Assembly: GCA_964453035.1 (NCBI GenBank) | Contig: CAYVOX010000116.1 | Span: 1 to 11,111 of the forward strand | Direction: 5' to 3' | DNA: 11,111 nt | DNA from: CAYVOX01 sp964453035 | GTDB taxonomy: Bacteria > Chloroflexota > Anaerolineae > Anaerolineales > Anaerolineaceae | Shown here: positions 5,770 through 11,111 of the stretch, in pieces | How positions within the stretch are numbered: position 1 is the stretch's first letter | Layout: every line of letters begins with the position of its first letter | Notes under the pieces: model-generated | Databases searched by the model: none | What the model was told of the DNA's origin: nothing | The model's input: only the letters and a program-made list of their open reading frames with translations | Translations under genes and position numbers: made by a program

Positions 5770-6624
5770 TCAGGAATACTCGCCTAAGAACGGCGCATGG
5801 TAAAGCGGGTGCTCCTGGTAAAACCCGCGCAGGTCGTCAAAGCGCTCATCCGCATCCACCAGCAGGCCGGCAATCTGGTCGATCTCCGCCCAGGTTTCAG
5901 GGGCAGCCTGCTCGATCTCCGGCTGGTTGAAGGCCCAGAAGTCCCACGGCAGGATCTCGATCCCATTCAGCGCCAGCAGGTCGCGCACCACGTTGCCGCG
6001 GATGAAATTCCAGCCGTGCCATTTAAAGATACCGAACGCATCCGGGTTGGCCTCTCCACGCCGGCCCAACTGCCAGGCCTCCCCCGCGGTGATGAACTTG
6101 CCCCTGGGCATATCCAGCACATCAAATTGGATTTTGAGCACCTGCCGCATGAAAGCGGTCAACTGCGCATCCACCATCTGCCAGCGCTGCTCCCCGGTGT
6201 TCCACGCCTCGGCCACCCAGTGATCCTCGTAGTGGTTGGGCATGAAATAGGTGCCGAACCCGCAGCGCGAACGCGCCGGGATGCCCTGGCTGCGCAGGAA
6301 CGAGACGATCAGCACGGTGAAATCGCGGCAGTTGCACACCAGCTGGCGCTCCAATGGGCGCGGCTGGGTGAGCGGTGCCGGGTCCAGCTCCAGCAGGCGC
6401 TCCAGCTTTTGCCAGGTTGCGCGTAGGTTCACCTCAGATTGGCGAGCCTCATCCAATTTGAGCCCCAGCCTCTCCGCCCAAAAAATATGCACTGCCAGCC
6501 CTTGCAGGGTTTCCACCAGGGCGGGCAGGCTGCCCGGCAGCGCGCTTACCTGCGCCAGGTAGCGGCGCGGGTCGGTCATCGGCCCGTGCCGGGTATAGAA
6601 TTGCAGTTCAGTTTGAGAGATCAT
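5770..6624 (-). CDS. Transglutaminase-like (papain-fold) domain protein
   Basis: The protein of 284 residues has the core of the transglutaminase-like superfamily. Its presumed Cys-His-Asp triad is Cys99 in 'CNCRDF', His135 in 'DHWVAEAW' and Asp152 in 'WQMVDA'. The linking text 'FLRSQGIPARSRCGFGTYF' (109-127) is typical of this fold. No signal peptide or membrane helix is seen, so it is probably cytoplasmic. Bacterial members include proteases and amidases as well as uncharacterised proteins; I cannot name the substrate. The start at 6624 is chosen because AAAGGAG lies 5 bases before it; the in-frame ATG at 6660 would place that ribosome site inside the gene. It stands alone, convergent with the transporter operon and separated from lysS by a terminator. 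Confidence 0.8.
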   Translation of the reverse strand: MISQTELQFYTRHGPMTDPRRYLAQVSALPGSLPALVETLQGLAVHIFWAERLGLKLDEARQSEVNLRATWQKLERLLELDPAPLTQPRPLERQLVCNCRDFTVLIVSFLRSQGIPARSRCGFGTYFMPNHYEDHWVAEAWNTGEQRWQMVDAQLTAFMRQVLKIQFDVLDMPRGKFITAGEAWQLGRRGEANPDAFGIFKWHGWNFIRGNVVRDLLALNGIEILPWDFWAFNQPEIEQAAPETWAEIDQIAGLLVDADERFDDLRGFYQEHPLYHAPFLGEYS

Positions 6625-6651
6625 ATCAGCTCCTTTCACAGTTACAGGTGC

Positions 6652-6682
6652 ATGATACATCCTGCCCCAGGGGGAGAGTCAA
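6652..6682 (-). promoter_or_regulatory. Possible promoter of the transglutaminase-like gene
   Basis: On the minus strand TTGACT (6682-6677) is followed after 19 bases by TATCAT (6657-6652), upstream of the ribosome-binding site of the gene. The spacer is longer than ideal, so this is tentative. Confidence 0.3.
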
Positions 6683-6761
6683 GGTCAAAATCGCCGTGGT
6701 TATCCAATTCGTAGGGGCACAGCATCGCGCAGCATCCCGGCGGGACCGCCGATTCTTTGAA

Positions 6762-6795
6762 AAACCCCAAAGGTTTCAAAAAACCTTTGGGGTTT
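6762..6795 (-). terminator. Perfect 15-pair hairpin terminator after lysS
   Basis: AAACCCCAAAGGTTT (6762-6776) and its reverse complement (6781-6795) surround the loop CAAA. On the minus strand the stem runs into TTTTTC, 12 bases past the lysS stop, which makes a credible intrinsic terminator. The same palindrome recurs at 9318-9351 away from any gene end, so it also belongs to a repeat family. Confidence 0.75.
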
Positions 6796-6806
6796 GAATC
6801 GGTTAA

Positions 6807-8321
6807 TTATTCCTCCCGTTCTCTCAAATGCGGGAACAGGATCACCTCGCGGATGGTTTTCTGGTCGGTGAGCAGCATGGTGAGGCGGTCGATGCCCAGG
6901 CCAAAGCCGCCGTTGGGTGGCATGCCGTAGGACATGGCCTGCAGGTAATCGTCATCCATGGGGTGGCGTTCCTCATCTTCGGCTTCGTAGGCGCGGCCCA
7001 TTTCAATAAAGCGCTGCTCCTGGTCGAGCGGGTCGTTGAGCTCGGTGAAGGCGTTGCACAGCTCCATGCCGGCGATGAAACCTTCGAAGCGTTCCACGGT
7101 GGTGGGGTCACCGGGCATGGATTTAGCCAGCGGGGAAATATCGCGCGGATAGTCATAGAGGAAGGTGGGTTGGATGAGGGTGGGTTCGAGGTAGTCGCCG
7201 AGCAAGCCGTCAATGAGCTTGCCGCGGGCCGTGCCGGGTTTGAAGGGCAGGTTGCGCGCCTGCATGGCATCCATCAGGCTTTCGGCATCCGGGCAGGCGG
7301 CAATATCGATGCCGGTGGTGTCAATCAGTCCCTGGCGCAGTTGCACGCGTTTCCACGGCGGGTTGACGTTGACCTCGCGTCCGTTATATATGAAGACGCG
7401 GCTGCCCAGCACCTGGTCGCAGACGTAGCAAATCATTTGCTCGGTCAGCTCCATCACCTTCTGGTAATCGGCGTAGGCCATGTAGAACTCAAGCTGGGTG
7501 AACTCGGGATTGTGTTTGAAGGAGACGCCCTCGTTGCGGAAGTCGCGCCCGATTTCGTACACCCGGTCGAGCATGCCTACCAGCAGGCGTTTGAGGTACA
7601 GCTCGAAGGAGATGCGCAGGTAGAGATCCTGTTTGAGCTGGTTATGGTGGGTGACGAAGGGTTTAGCCGCCGCGCCGCCGTAGATGGGCTGCAGGATGGG
7701 GGTCTCGACCTCCAAAAAGCCGCGCTCATCCAGGAAGGCGCGCAGGGCGCGGATGATGGCGGCGCGGGCGCGGAAAACCTGGCGCACATTGGGATTGACT
7801 GCCAGGTCAGCATAGCGCTGGCGGTAGCGCATCTCGGGGTCGCTGAGGGTGGCGTGGCGCACCACCTGTCCATCCACCACTTCATCCTTGGCGGCGGGCA
7901 GCGGGGTGATGGATTTAGCCAGCATGCGGAAGGCGGCGACCTGCAGGGTCACTTCGCCGGTGCGGGTGCGCACCATGTCGCCTTCGGCTTCAATGAAATC
8001 GCCCAGGTCGTAATCTTCCCGGAAGGTTTGCAGGCTGGCTTCGCCCAATTCGTTGAGGCGCAGGAAGAGCTGCAGGCGCCCGCTGCCATCCTCGACGTGG
8101 GCGAAAATAATCTTACCCATCGGGCGCATGGCGCGCAGGCGCCCCGCCACGGTTACCCTGACGGGTTGAGGTTCTGTCTGCTTTTCGGCGGCTTCAAAGG
8201 CCAGGCGGGCGGCTTCCAGAGAATGCGTGGGGTTGGCGCGCGTGGGGTAGGGTTCCACGTTGGCGGCGCGCATGCGCGCTATTTTTTCCAGGCGTATTTT
8301 TTCGAGATCAGAGCGTTCCAT
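6807..8321 (-). CDS. lysS: Lysyl-tRNA synthetase, class II
   Basis: LysS activates lysine with ATP and charges tRNA-Lys in the cytosol. The 504 residues match the family length. The N-terminal OB-fold for the anticodon spans about 55-140 ('VAGRLRAMRPMGKIIFAHVED'-type start). The class II core follows with motif 1 near 200-212 ('FLEVETPILQP'), motif 2 at 257-282 ('IGRDFRNEG' to 'TQLEFY'), and motif 3 at 474-481 ('GLGIDRLT'). 'HNPEFTQLE' is diagnostic of LysRS among subclass IIb enzymes. The ATG at 8321 is preceded by AGAGG at a normal distance. lysS often lies downstream of greA, as here; the greA terminator between them suggests at least partly separate transcripts. Confidence 0.97.
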   Translation of the reverse strand: MERSDLEKIRLEKIARMRAANVEPYPTRANPTHSLEAARLAFEAAEKQTEPQPVRVTVAGRLRAMRPMGKIIFAHVEDGSGRLQLFLRLNELGEASLQTFREDYDLGDFIEAEGDMVRTRTGEVTLQVAAFRMLAKSITPLPAAKDEVVDGQVVRHATLSDPEMRYRQRYADLAVNPNVRQVFRARAAIIRALRAFLDERGFLEVETPILQPIYGGAAAKPFVTHHNQLKQDLYLRISFELYLKRLLVGMLDRVYEIGRDFRNEGVSFKHNPEFTQLEFYMAYADYQKVMELTEQMICYVCDQVLGSRVFIYNGREVNVNPPWKRVQLRQGLIDTTGIDIAACPDAESLMDAMQARNLPFKPGTARGKLIDGLLGDYLEPTLIQPTFLYDYPRDISPLAKSMPGDPTTVERFEGFIAGMELCNAFTELNDPLDQEQRFIEMGRAYEAEDEERHPMDDDYLQAMSYGMPPNGGFGLGIDRLTMLLTDQKTIREVILFPHLREREE

Positions 8322-8366
8322 CGTAAAGTCCTCTTTTCCGTCAGGGGTGCTTGTAAGTTTCTAACA

Positions 8367-8400
8367 AAAGCCCCGCCCCACAGGTTGCGGGCGGGGCTTT
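8367..8400 (-). terminator. Intrinsic terminator after greA
   Basis: A perfect 12-pair stem, 8367-8378 (AAAGCCCCGCCC) with 8389-8400, has a ten-base loop. On the minus strand it ends in CTTTTGTT and lies 17 bases beyond the greA stop, between greA and lysS. The T run is short, so some readthrough into lysS is plausible. Confidence 0.75.
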
Positions 8401-8417
8401 GCTTCGTTTTCTGGGGT

Positions 8418-8882
8418 TTATTCCACTTTCAGGATCTTGACCACAAACGAACCCGCCGGCGCATCGACCTGCACCTTATCCTCCACCTTGCGGCCCAGGA
8501 GCGCCTTACCCAGCGGCGATTCGTTGGAAATGCGGCCCTGGGTGGGGTTGGCTTCGGCTGCGCCGACAATGGTGTAGATCTCAGGTTCCAGGGCTTCTTC
8601 CTGGATGGTGACGGTTGACCCAACCTGAACGGAATCGGCTGAGGTTGGGGTTTCGTCAATGACGCGCGCCATCGCCAGCAGCACTTCGAGCTCTTTGATG
8701 CGCCCCTCAACAAAGGCCTGTTCGTTTTTGGCGGCTTCGTATTCGGCGTTTTCGATGAGCTCGCCGCCGTCCAGGGCCTCATGCAAGCGCTGGGCAATTT
8801 CCTCGCGTTTTTCAGTGCGCAAGTGTTCCAGTTCTTCTTGCAATTTTTGATAACCCTCGCGTGTCAGAAAAGTGGTGGGCAT
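8418..8882 (-). CDS. greA: Transcription elongation factor GreA
   Basis: GreA enters the RNA polymerase secondary channel and stimulates cleavage of backtracked RNA. The 154-residue protein has the usual two parts: an N-terminal antiparallel coiled coil (about 10-75) and a C-terminal FKBP-like domain (about 82-154, with 'SPLGKALLG' at 122-130). The coiled-coil tip reads 'GGELIENAEYEAAKNEQ' (39-55). Its acidic pair is Glu41 and Glu44, where E. coli GreA has Asp41 and Glu44, so the metal-handling charge is kept. The ATG at 8882 is chosen because AAGGA sits six bases upstream and the family N-terminus begins there. A GTG at 8966 would add 28 unrelated residues taken from the leader. lysS follows downstream. 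Confidence 0.96.
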   Translation of the reverse strand: MPTTFLTREGYQKLQEELEHLRTEKREEIAQRLHEALDGGELIENAEYEAAKNEQAFVEGRIKELEVLLAMARVIDETPTSADSVQVGSTVTIQEEALEPEIYTIVGAAEANPTQGRISNESPLGKALLGRKVEDKVQVDAPAGSFVVKILKVE

Positions 8883-8954
8883 GTCTCTTCCTTGATCCTG
8901 TTCGTTTTTGGGTTCTAAACGGCAAGCCCCCCGGCTGCAGGCGTTGGTTAAAGA

Positions 8955-8979
8955 TAAAAAAACCACTCCGGTTGGAGCG
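8955..8979 (-). terminator. Early intrinsic terminator in the greA leader
   Basis: On the minus strand CGCTCC (8979-8974) pairs with GGAGTG (8969-8964) around AACC, with one G-T pair, and is followed by a run of seven T. It lies between the greA promoter and the greA start, so transcripts ending here would be about 60 nucleotides long. No coding region ends here on the minus strand, which points to attenuation or a short leader RNA. Confidence 0.6.
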
Positions 8980-9023
8980 ATTTCTGCTTAATGAGCTTTG
9001 AGGGCTGTTTTTAGATTGAAAAA

Positions 9024-9052
9024 ATAATATCATAAATTGATTGGGAATGCAA
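9024..9052 (-). promoter_or_regulatory. greA promoter with extended -10
   Basis: On the minus strand TTGCAT (9052-9047), a 17-base spacer and TATTAT (9029-9024) are in ideal register, and TGA immediately before TATTAT makes an extended -10 element. Initiation is expected near 9017, leaving a leader of about 135 bases in front of greA. Confidence 0.65.
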
Positions 9053-9130
9053 GTATGACTTGACGGCGGGCGCTTTTCTTTACCACAGCCTGCAGGGTGC
9101 AGCGAGGAGGGGTTGGGTAGCTCAACCGGA

Positions 9131-9159
9131 CCTTTGCTCTTGCCCGCGTCCTCGCGGGC
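9131..9159 (+). repeat. 29-base repeat with palindromic core, copy 1
   Basis: These 29 bases are identical to 11079-11107. The right part is a perfect hairpin, GCCCGCG-TCCT-CGCGGGC (9142-9159); the left part reads CCTTTGCTCTT. The flanking sequences differ. It resembles a dispersed REP-type element. Both copies lie in spacers and in the same orientation. Confidence 0.75.
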
Positions 9160-9266
9160 ATGGGGGATCAATCGGGTGGTGCGGGGAAAAAGTCTGCTGC
9201 CGAGAGGTGGCGGGGAGCGGAGGGTAGGGGCCAGATGACCTCGCCCGTACGGTGAAAATACTGATG

Positions 9267-9292
9267 TCCAGCCTGCGGGGACGCAGGCTGGA
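9267..9292. repeat. Perfect 11-pair hairpin
   Basis: TCCAGCCTGCG (9267-9277) and CGCAGGCTGGA (9282-9292) surround the loop GGGA. Read on the minus strand the apex is GCGTCCCCGC, close to the GCGTCCTCGC apex of the 29-base repeat, so the two may belong to one family. There is no T run and no gene end nearby. Confidence 0.7.
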
Positions 9293-9317
9293 GCCGGGGA
9301 GCCACTCTATGTCTGAC

Positions 9318-9351
9318 AAACCCCAAAGGTTTCGTGAAAAAACCTTTGGGG
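9318..9351. repeat. Second copy of the CCCCAAAGGTTT palindrome
   Basis: CCCCAAAGGTTT (9321-9332) pairs with AAACCTTTGGGG (9340-9351) around a seven-base loop. The arms equal those of the hairpin after lysS (6762-6795), but the loop differs and one extra G interrupts the outer pairs. No gene ends beside it. Confidence 0.7.
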
Positions 9352-9581
9352 GTTGGTAATGAGAGGGGAAAAGTCCGCTGCGGGGAGGGGCAAGGGCAGG
9401 CTGGGCGGACGGCGTCCGTCGAGACGTTTGAGGTCAGGGTGCGGAACTGTTGAAACGTGCTTCGCAACCGCGCCTGTACGGGTGGGTGATGTGAGACCTG
9501 CATGTCTGGCCAGGGCTGCAACCGAAAGCTCCGTTGCGCGTATATCTATTAGCAGTTTATTCTTATTCCCCGGGAGGGATT

Positions 9582-10961
9582 ATGAAACACCTATCTATGC
9601 TTACAAAACGCTGGCTGATTGCCGGCTTGCTGGTTGTGGCGTTGTGCGTTGGCTCCGTTGGCACGGCGCAGGCAGTGGTGATTGACCGCGATGGCACGCT
9701 GCCGGCGGGTGAAGTGGTGGATGATGACCTTGTGCTGACGGCTAATACCGTCCTGGTGGAGGGCACCGTCAACGGCACGTTGATCGCTGCCGGGCAATCC
9801 ATCACCATCAATGGGACGATTAAGAGCGATGCCATTTTGGCTGCAGAGAACGTGCTGATTGGAGAAAAGGCGCTCATCGAAGGCAACATCTTCACCGCGG
9901 GCGGGGACGTGGTGGTGCGCGGCAAGGTGCTCGGCAGCCTGTTTGGCGCTTCCAGCACCCTCACGCTGGCTGAAGGCTCAAGCCTGGGGCGCAACCTGTA
10001 TTACGCCGGTTACCAGGTTGAAGCAAAGGCCGGGTCAACCGTCACGCGCGATATTAACGCTGCCGGTTACCAGTTTGTGCTTGGCGGCAGCTGCCGCCAC
10101 CTCAACCTGGCTGGCGGGGCGATGGAACTGAACGGCAAGGTGAGCGGTAATGCTGTGCTCTACCTGGGTCAGATGGATGATTCGGCGAGGGATTACCGCC
10201 CGTGGTTTTCCGGCATGCGCCTGCCGCCAGCCCTGCCTGTGGGACTGCGCATCTCTGAGGGTGCCGTTATCAGCGGCAAGCTAACCTACACCAGTTCTGT
10301 GGATCAATCGGCGGGCTTTAATGTTACGCCGGTTGGTGGGACAGTTTTTCAGACGCCCGTGCCCTCTATGCAGAGAGAAAATCATCCATCGGTCGTCTCC
10401 TGGCGGGCAAGTAACTTCGGCGTGGCTTTCTGGCTGTGGGATTTGCTGCGCAACCTGGTGACCATCCTCATCCTGGGCGCGTTGGTTTTCTGGCTGGCTC
10501 CACGGCTCTTTGAGCGCGCGCTTGAGCAGGTTAAAGCCCACTCTCTGGGTTCCATTGGCATCGGGTTTGTGGCGCTGGCGGTGAGTTTTGCGGCTATCCC
10601 GCTGGCGGCGCTGGTGATTGTACTGGTCGGGCTGCTCTTCGGTGTTACCACGCTGTTTGACCTGAGCGCCATCAGCGTTTCGGTGGGCTTTGCAGGGCTT
10701 TCGCTGGCGTGCGTGGTCTTCTACACCGCGCTGCTGTGGACCGGAAAACTACTGCTGGCCTTTATCATTGGTCAGTGGGTGTTCTCTAAGGTGCTGCCCA
10801 ACGCTGCCGCTGGCCGCCTGTGGCCATTTGTGTTGGGCGCGGTGATCTTCGCGCTGCTGGCGGCTATCCCCTACGTGGGCTTTCTCTTCTCGTTTGTGGT
10901 AGCCCTGGCGGGGCTGGGGGCACTGTGGTATGCCTGGCGCAACAGGGCTATGGTAGCCTGA
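9582..10961 (+). CDS. Membrane-anchored bactofilin-like (polymer-forming) protein
   Basis: The protein of 459 residues has three parts. Residues 1-31 are a signal peptide (Lys/Arg start, hydrophobic core, likely cleavage after 'GTAQA'). Residues about 45-235 are built of short strands with repeated 'G-x-V/I-x-G' steps such as 'VEGTVNGTLIAAGQSITINGTI' read in segments, the pattern of the right-handed beta-solenoid of bactofilins. Residues about 285-450 hold five to six hydrophobic helices. The solenoid would therefore lie outside the cytoplasm, unlike classical cytosolic bactofilins. A surface scaffold or envelope role is only a guess. The ATG at 9582 follows GGGAGGG (9572-9578); a TTG at 9534 is in frame but would precede that ribosome site. 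No partner gene is adjacent, and a strong terminator follows. Confidence 0.75.
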   Translation: MKHLSMLTKRWLIAGLLVVALCVGSVGTAQAVVIDRDGTLPAGEVVDDDLVLTANTVLVEGTVNGTLIAAGQSITINGTIKSDAILAAENVLIGEKALIEGNIFTAGGDVVVRGKVLGSLFGASSTLTLAEGSSLGRNLYYAGYQVEAKAGSTVTRDINAAGYQFVLGGSCRHLNLAGGAMELNGKVSGNAVLYLGQMDDSARDYRPWFSGMRLPPALPVGLRISEGAVISGKLTYTSSVDQSAGFNVTPVGGTVFQTPVPSMQRENHPSVVSWRASNFGVAFWLWDLLRNLVTILILGALVFWLAPRLFERALEQVKAHSLGSIGIGFVALAVSFAAIPLAALVIVLVGLLFGVTTLFDLSAISVSVGFAGLSLACVVFYTALLWTGKLLLAFIIGQWVFSKVLPNAAAGRLWPFVLGAVIFALLAAIPYVGFLFSFVVALAGLGALWYAWRNRAMVA

Positions 10962-10981
10962 AGGGATTAATCCAGATGATT

Positions 10982-11019
10982 CCGCGCGCTGTTCACTTTG
11001 AGCAGCGCGCGGTATTTTT
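10982..11019 (+). terminator. Intrinsic terminator after the bactofilin-like gene
   Basis: A 14-pair stem with one G-T pair, 10982-10995 with 10999-11012, closes on the loop CTT and is followed by TATTTTT. It begins 20 bases after the stop codon. Confidence 0.9.
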
Positions 11020-11030
11020 AATGGTTGATA

Positions 11031-11046
11031 TCCCGTTGACGGGATG
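11031..11046. repeat. Short hairpin near the window end
   Basis: ATCCCG and CGGGAT surround the loop TTGA just after the terminator. It is one more palindrome in a palindrome-rich spacer; no role can be assigned. Confidence 0.4.
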
Positions 11047-11078
11047 CAGTGGGGGGCGGCATGGGTGGGTCAGGCAGG

Positions 11079-11107
11079 CCTTTGCTCTTGCCCGCGTCCT
11101 CGCGGGC
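11079..11107 (+). repeat. 29-base repeat with palindromic core, copy 2
   Basis: This is identical to 9131-9159, with the hairpin GCCCGCG-TCCT-CGCGGGC at 11090-11107. The two copies are direct and enclose the bactofilin-like gene. Whether identity extends past the window edge cannot be seen. Confidence 0.75.
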
Positions 11108-11111
11108 GTGG

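Larger units (their letters stand above)
9060..9581. other. Gene-free region rich in hairpins and repeats
   Basis: I find no convincing gene in these 520 bases: open frames here have no recognisable domain and no good ribosome site. The region instead holds three strong hairpins (9142-9159, 9267-9292, 9318-9351), an inverted repeat CGGACG-G-CGTCCG (9406-9418), and an imperfect direct repeat, 9183-9215 resembling 9365-9390 ('GGGGAAAAAGTCTGCTGC' against 'GGGGAAAAGTCCGCTGC'). The promoter of the following gene should lie near its right end, but no clear -35/-10 pair can be picked. Confidence 0.5.

Noticed and set aside
5797..6426. Plus-strand open frame (209 codons) opposite the transglutaminase-like gene
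   Set aside because: It has no ribosome site or domain, and the minus-strand protein carries a complete catalytic triad.
6828..8618. Very long plus-strand open frame (596 codons) opposite lysS and the end of greA
   Set aside because: It mirrors the codon structure of lysS on the other strand, has no recognisable domain, and crosses the lysS/greA junction and its terminator. lysS motifs are unambiguous.
8883..8966. N-terminal extension of greA to the GTG at 8966
   Set aside because: The added residues do not resemble GreA, the GTG lies within the leader terminator, and a good ribosome site precedes the ATG at 8882.
9168..9521. Minus-strand open frame (117 codons) in the repeat-rich spacer
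   Set aside because: It runs through several hairpins and repeats, shows no domain and has no ribosome site.
9060..9581. CRISPR array, tRNA or other structured RNA gene in the gap
   Set aside because: The repeats are not regularly spaced and differ from one another, and no cloverleaf or known RNA motif could be drawn.

Overview
The window looks like chromosomal DNA from a member of the Chloroflexota, probably class Anaerolineae. The clues are a solute-binding lipoprotein with a long Pro/Thr/Ala linker after the lipobox, a secreted beta-propeller protein whose C-terminus ends in an 'IYLPVV' tail of the kind common on secreted proteins of that phylum, and a membrane protein that joins a bactofilin-like beta-solenoid to several helices. 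This assignment is an inference from protein style; there is no rRNA or other marker to settle it. Most of the window is GC-rich. The first kilobase is clearly more AT-rich.

Layout. Positions 1-1006 hold the 3' part of a secreted FG-GAP/Calx-beta-like protein, cut by an in-frame TAA at 776-778 while the frame and its homology continue to 1006. A spacer of about 190 bases with hairpins and a 13-base direct repeat follows. On the minus strand, lipoyl synthase (lipA) and a membrane protein of the site-2-protease (M50) type form a tight pair. The second protein has HNLSH where HExxH is expected. Divergent from lipA is a small DUF123-type GIY-YIG nuclease.

Next on the plus strand is an amino-acid ABC uptake cassette: substrate-binding lipoprotein, then permease, with no ATPase gene before a strong terminator. 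It is preceded by a leader of about 290 bases that can fold into mutually exclusive antiterminator and terminator hairpins. A convergent transglutaminase-like protein gene follows. Then come lysS and greA, both on the minus strand and each with its own terminator. greA has a good extended -10 promoter, and its leader contains an early intrinsic terminator.

Positions 8883-9581 contain no convincing gene but are dense in hairpins and repeats. One 29-base repeat occurs again at the right edge of the window (11079-11107), so two direct copies flank the last gene, a secreted and membrane-anchored bactofilin-like protein that ends at a strong terminator.

The genes are mainly housekeeping (lipoate synthesis, lysyl-tRNA charging, transcript cleavage, amino-acid import) and do not form a single pathway. 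I see no CRISPR array, transposase, phage gene, tRNA or rRNA. The points most worth a second look are the two attenuator-like leaders, the M50-like protein lacking the catalytic glutamate, the nonsense-interrupted propeller gene and the repeat families.
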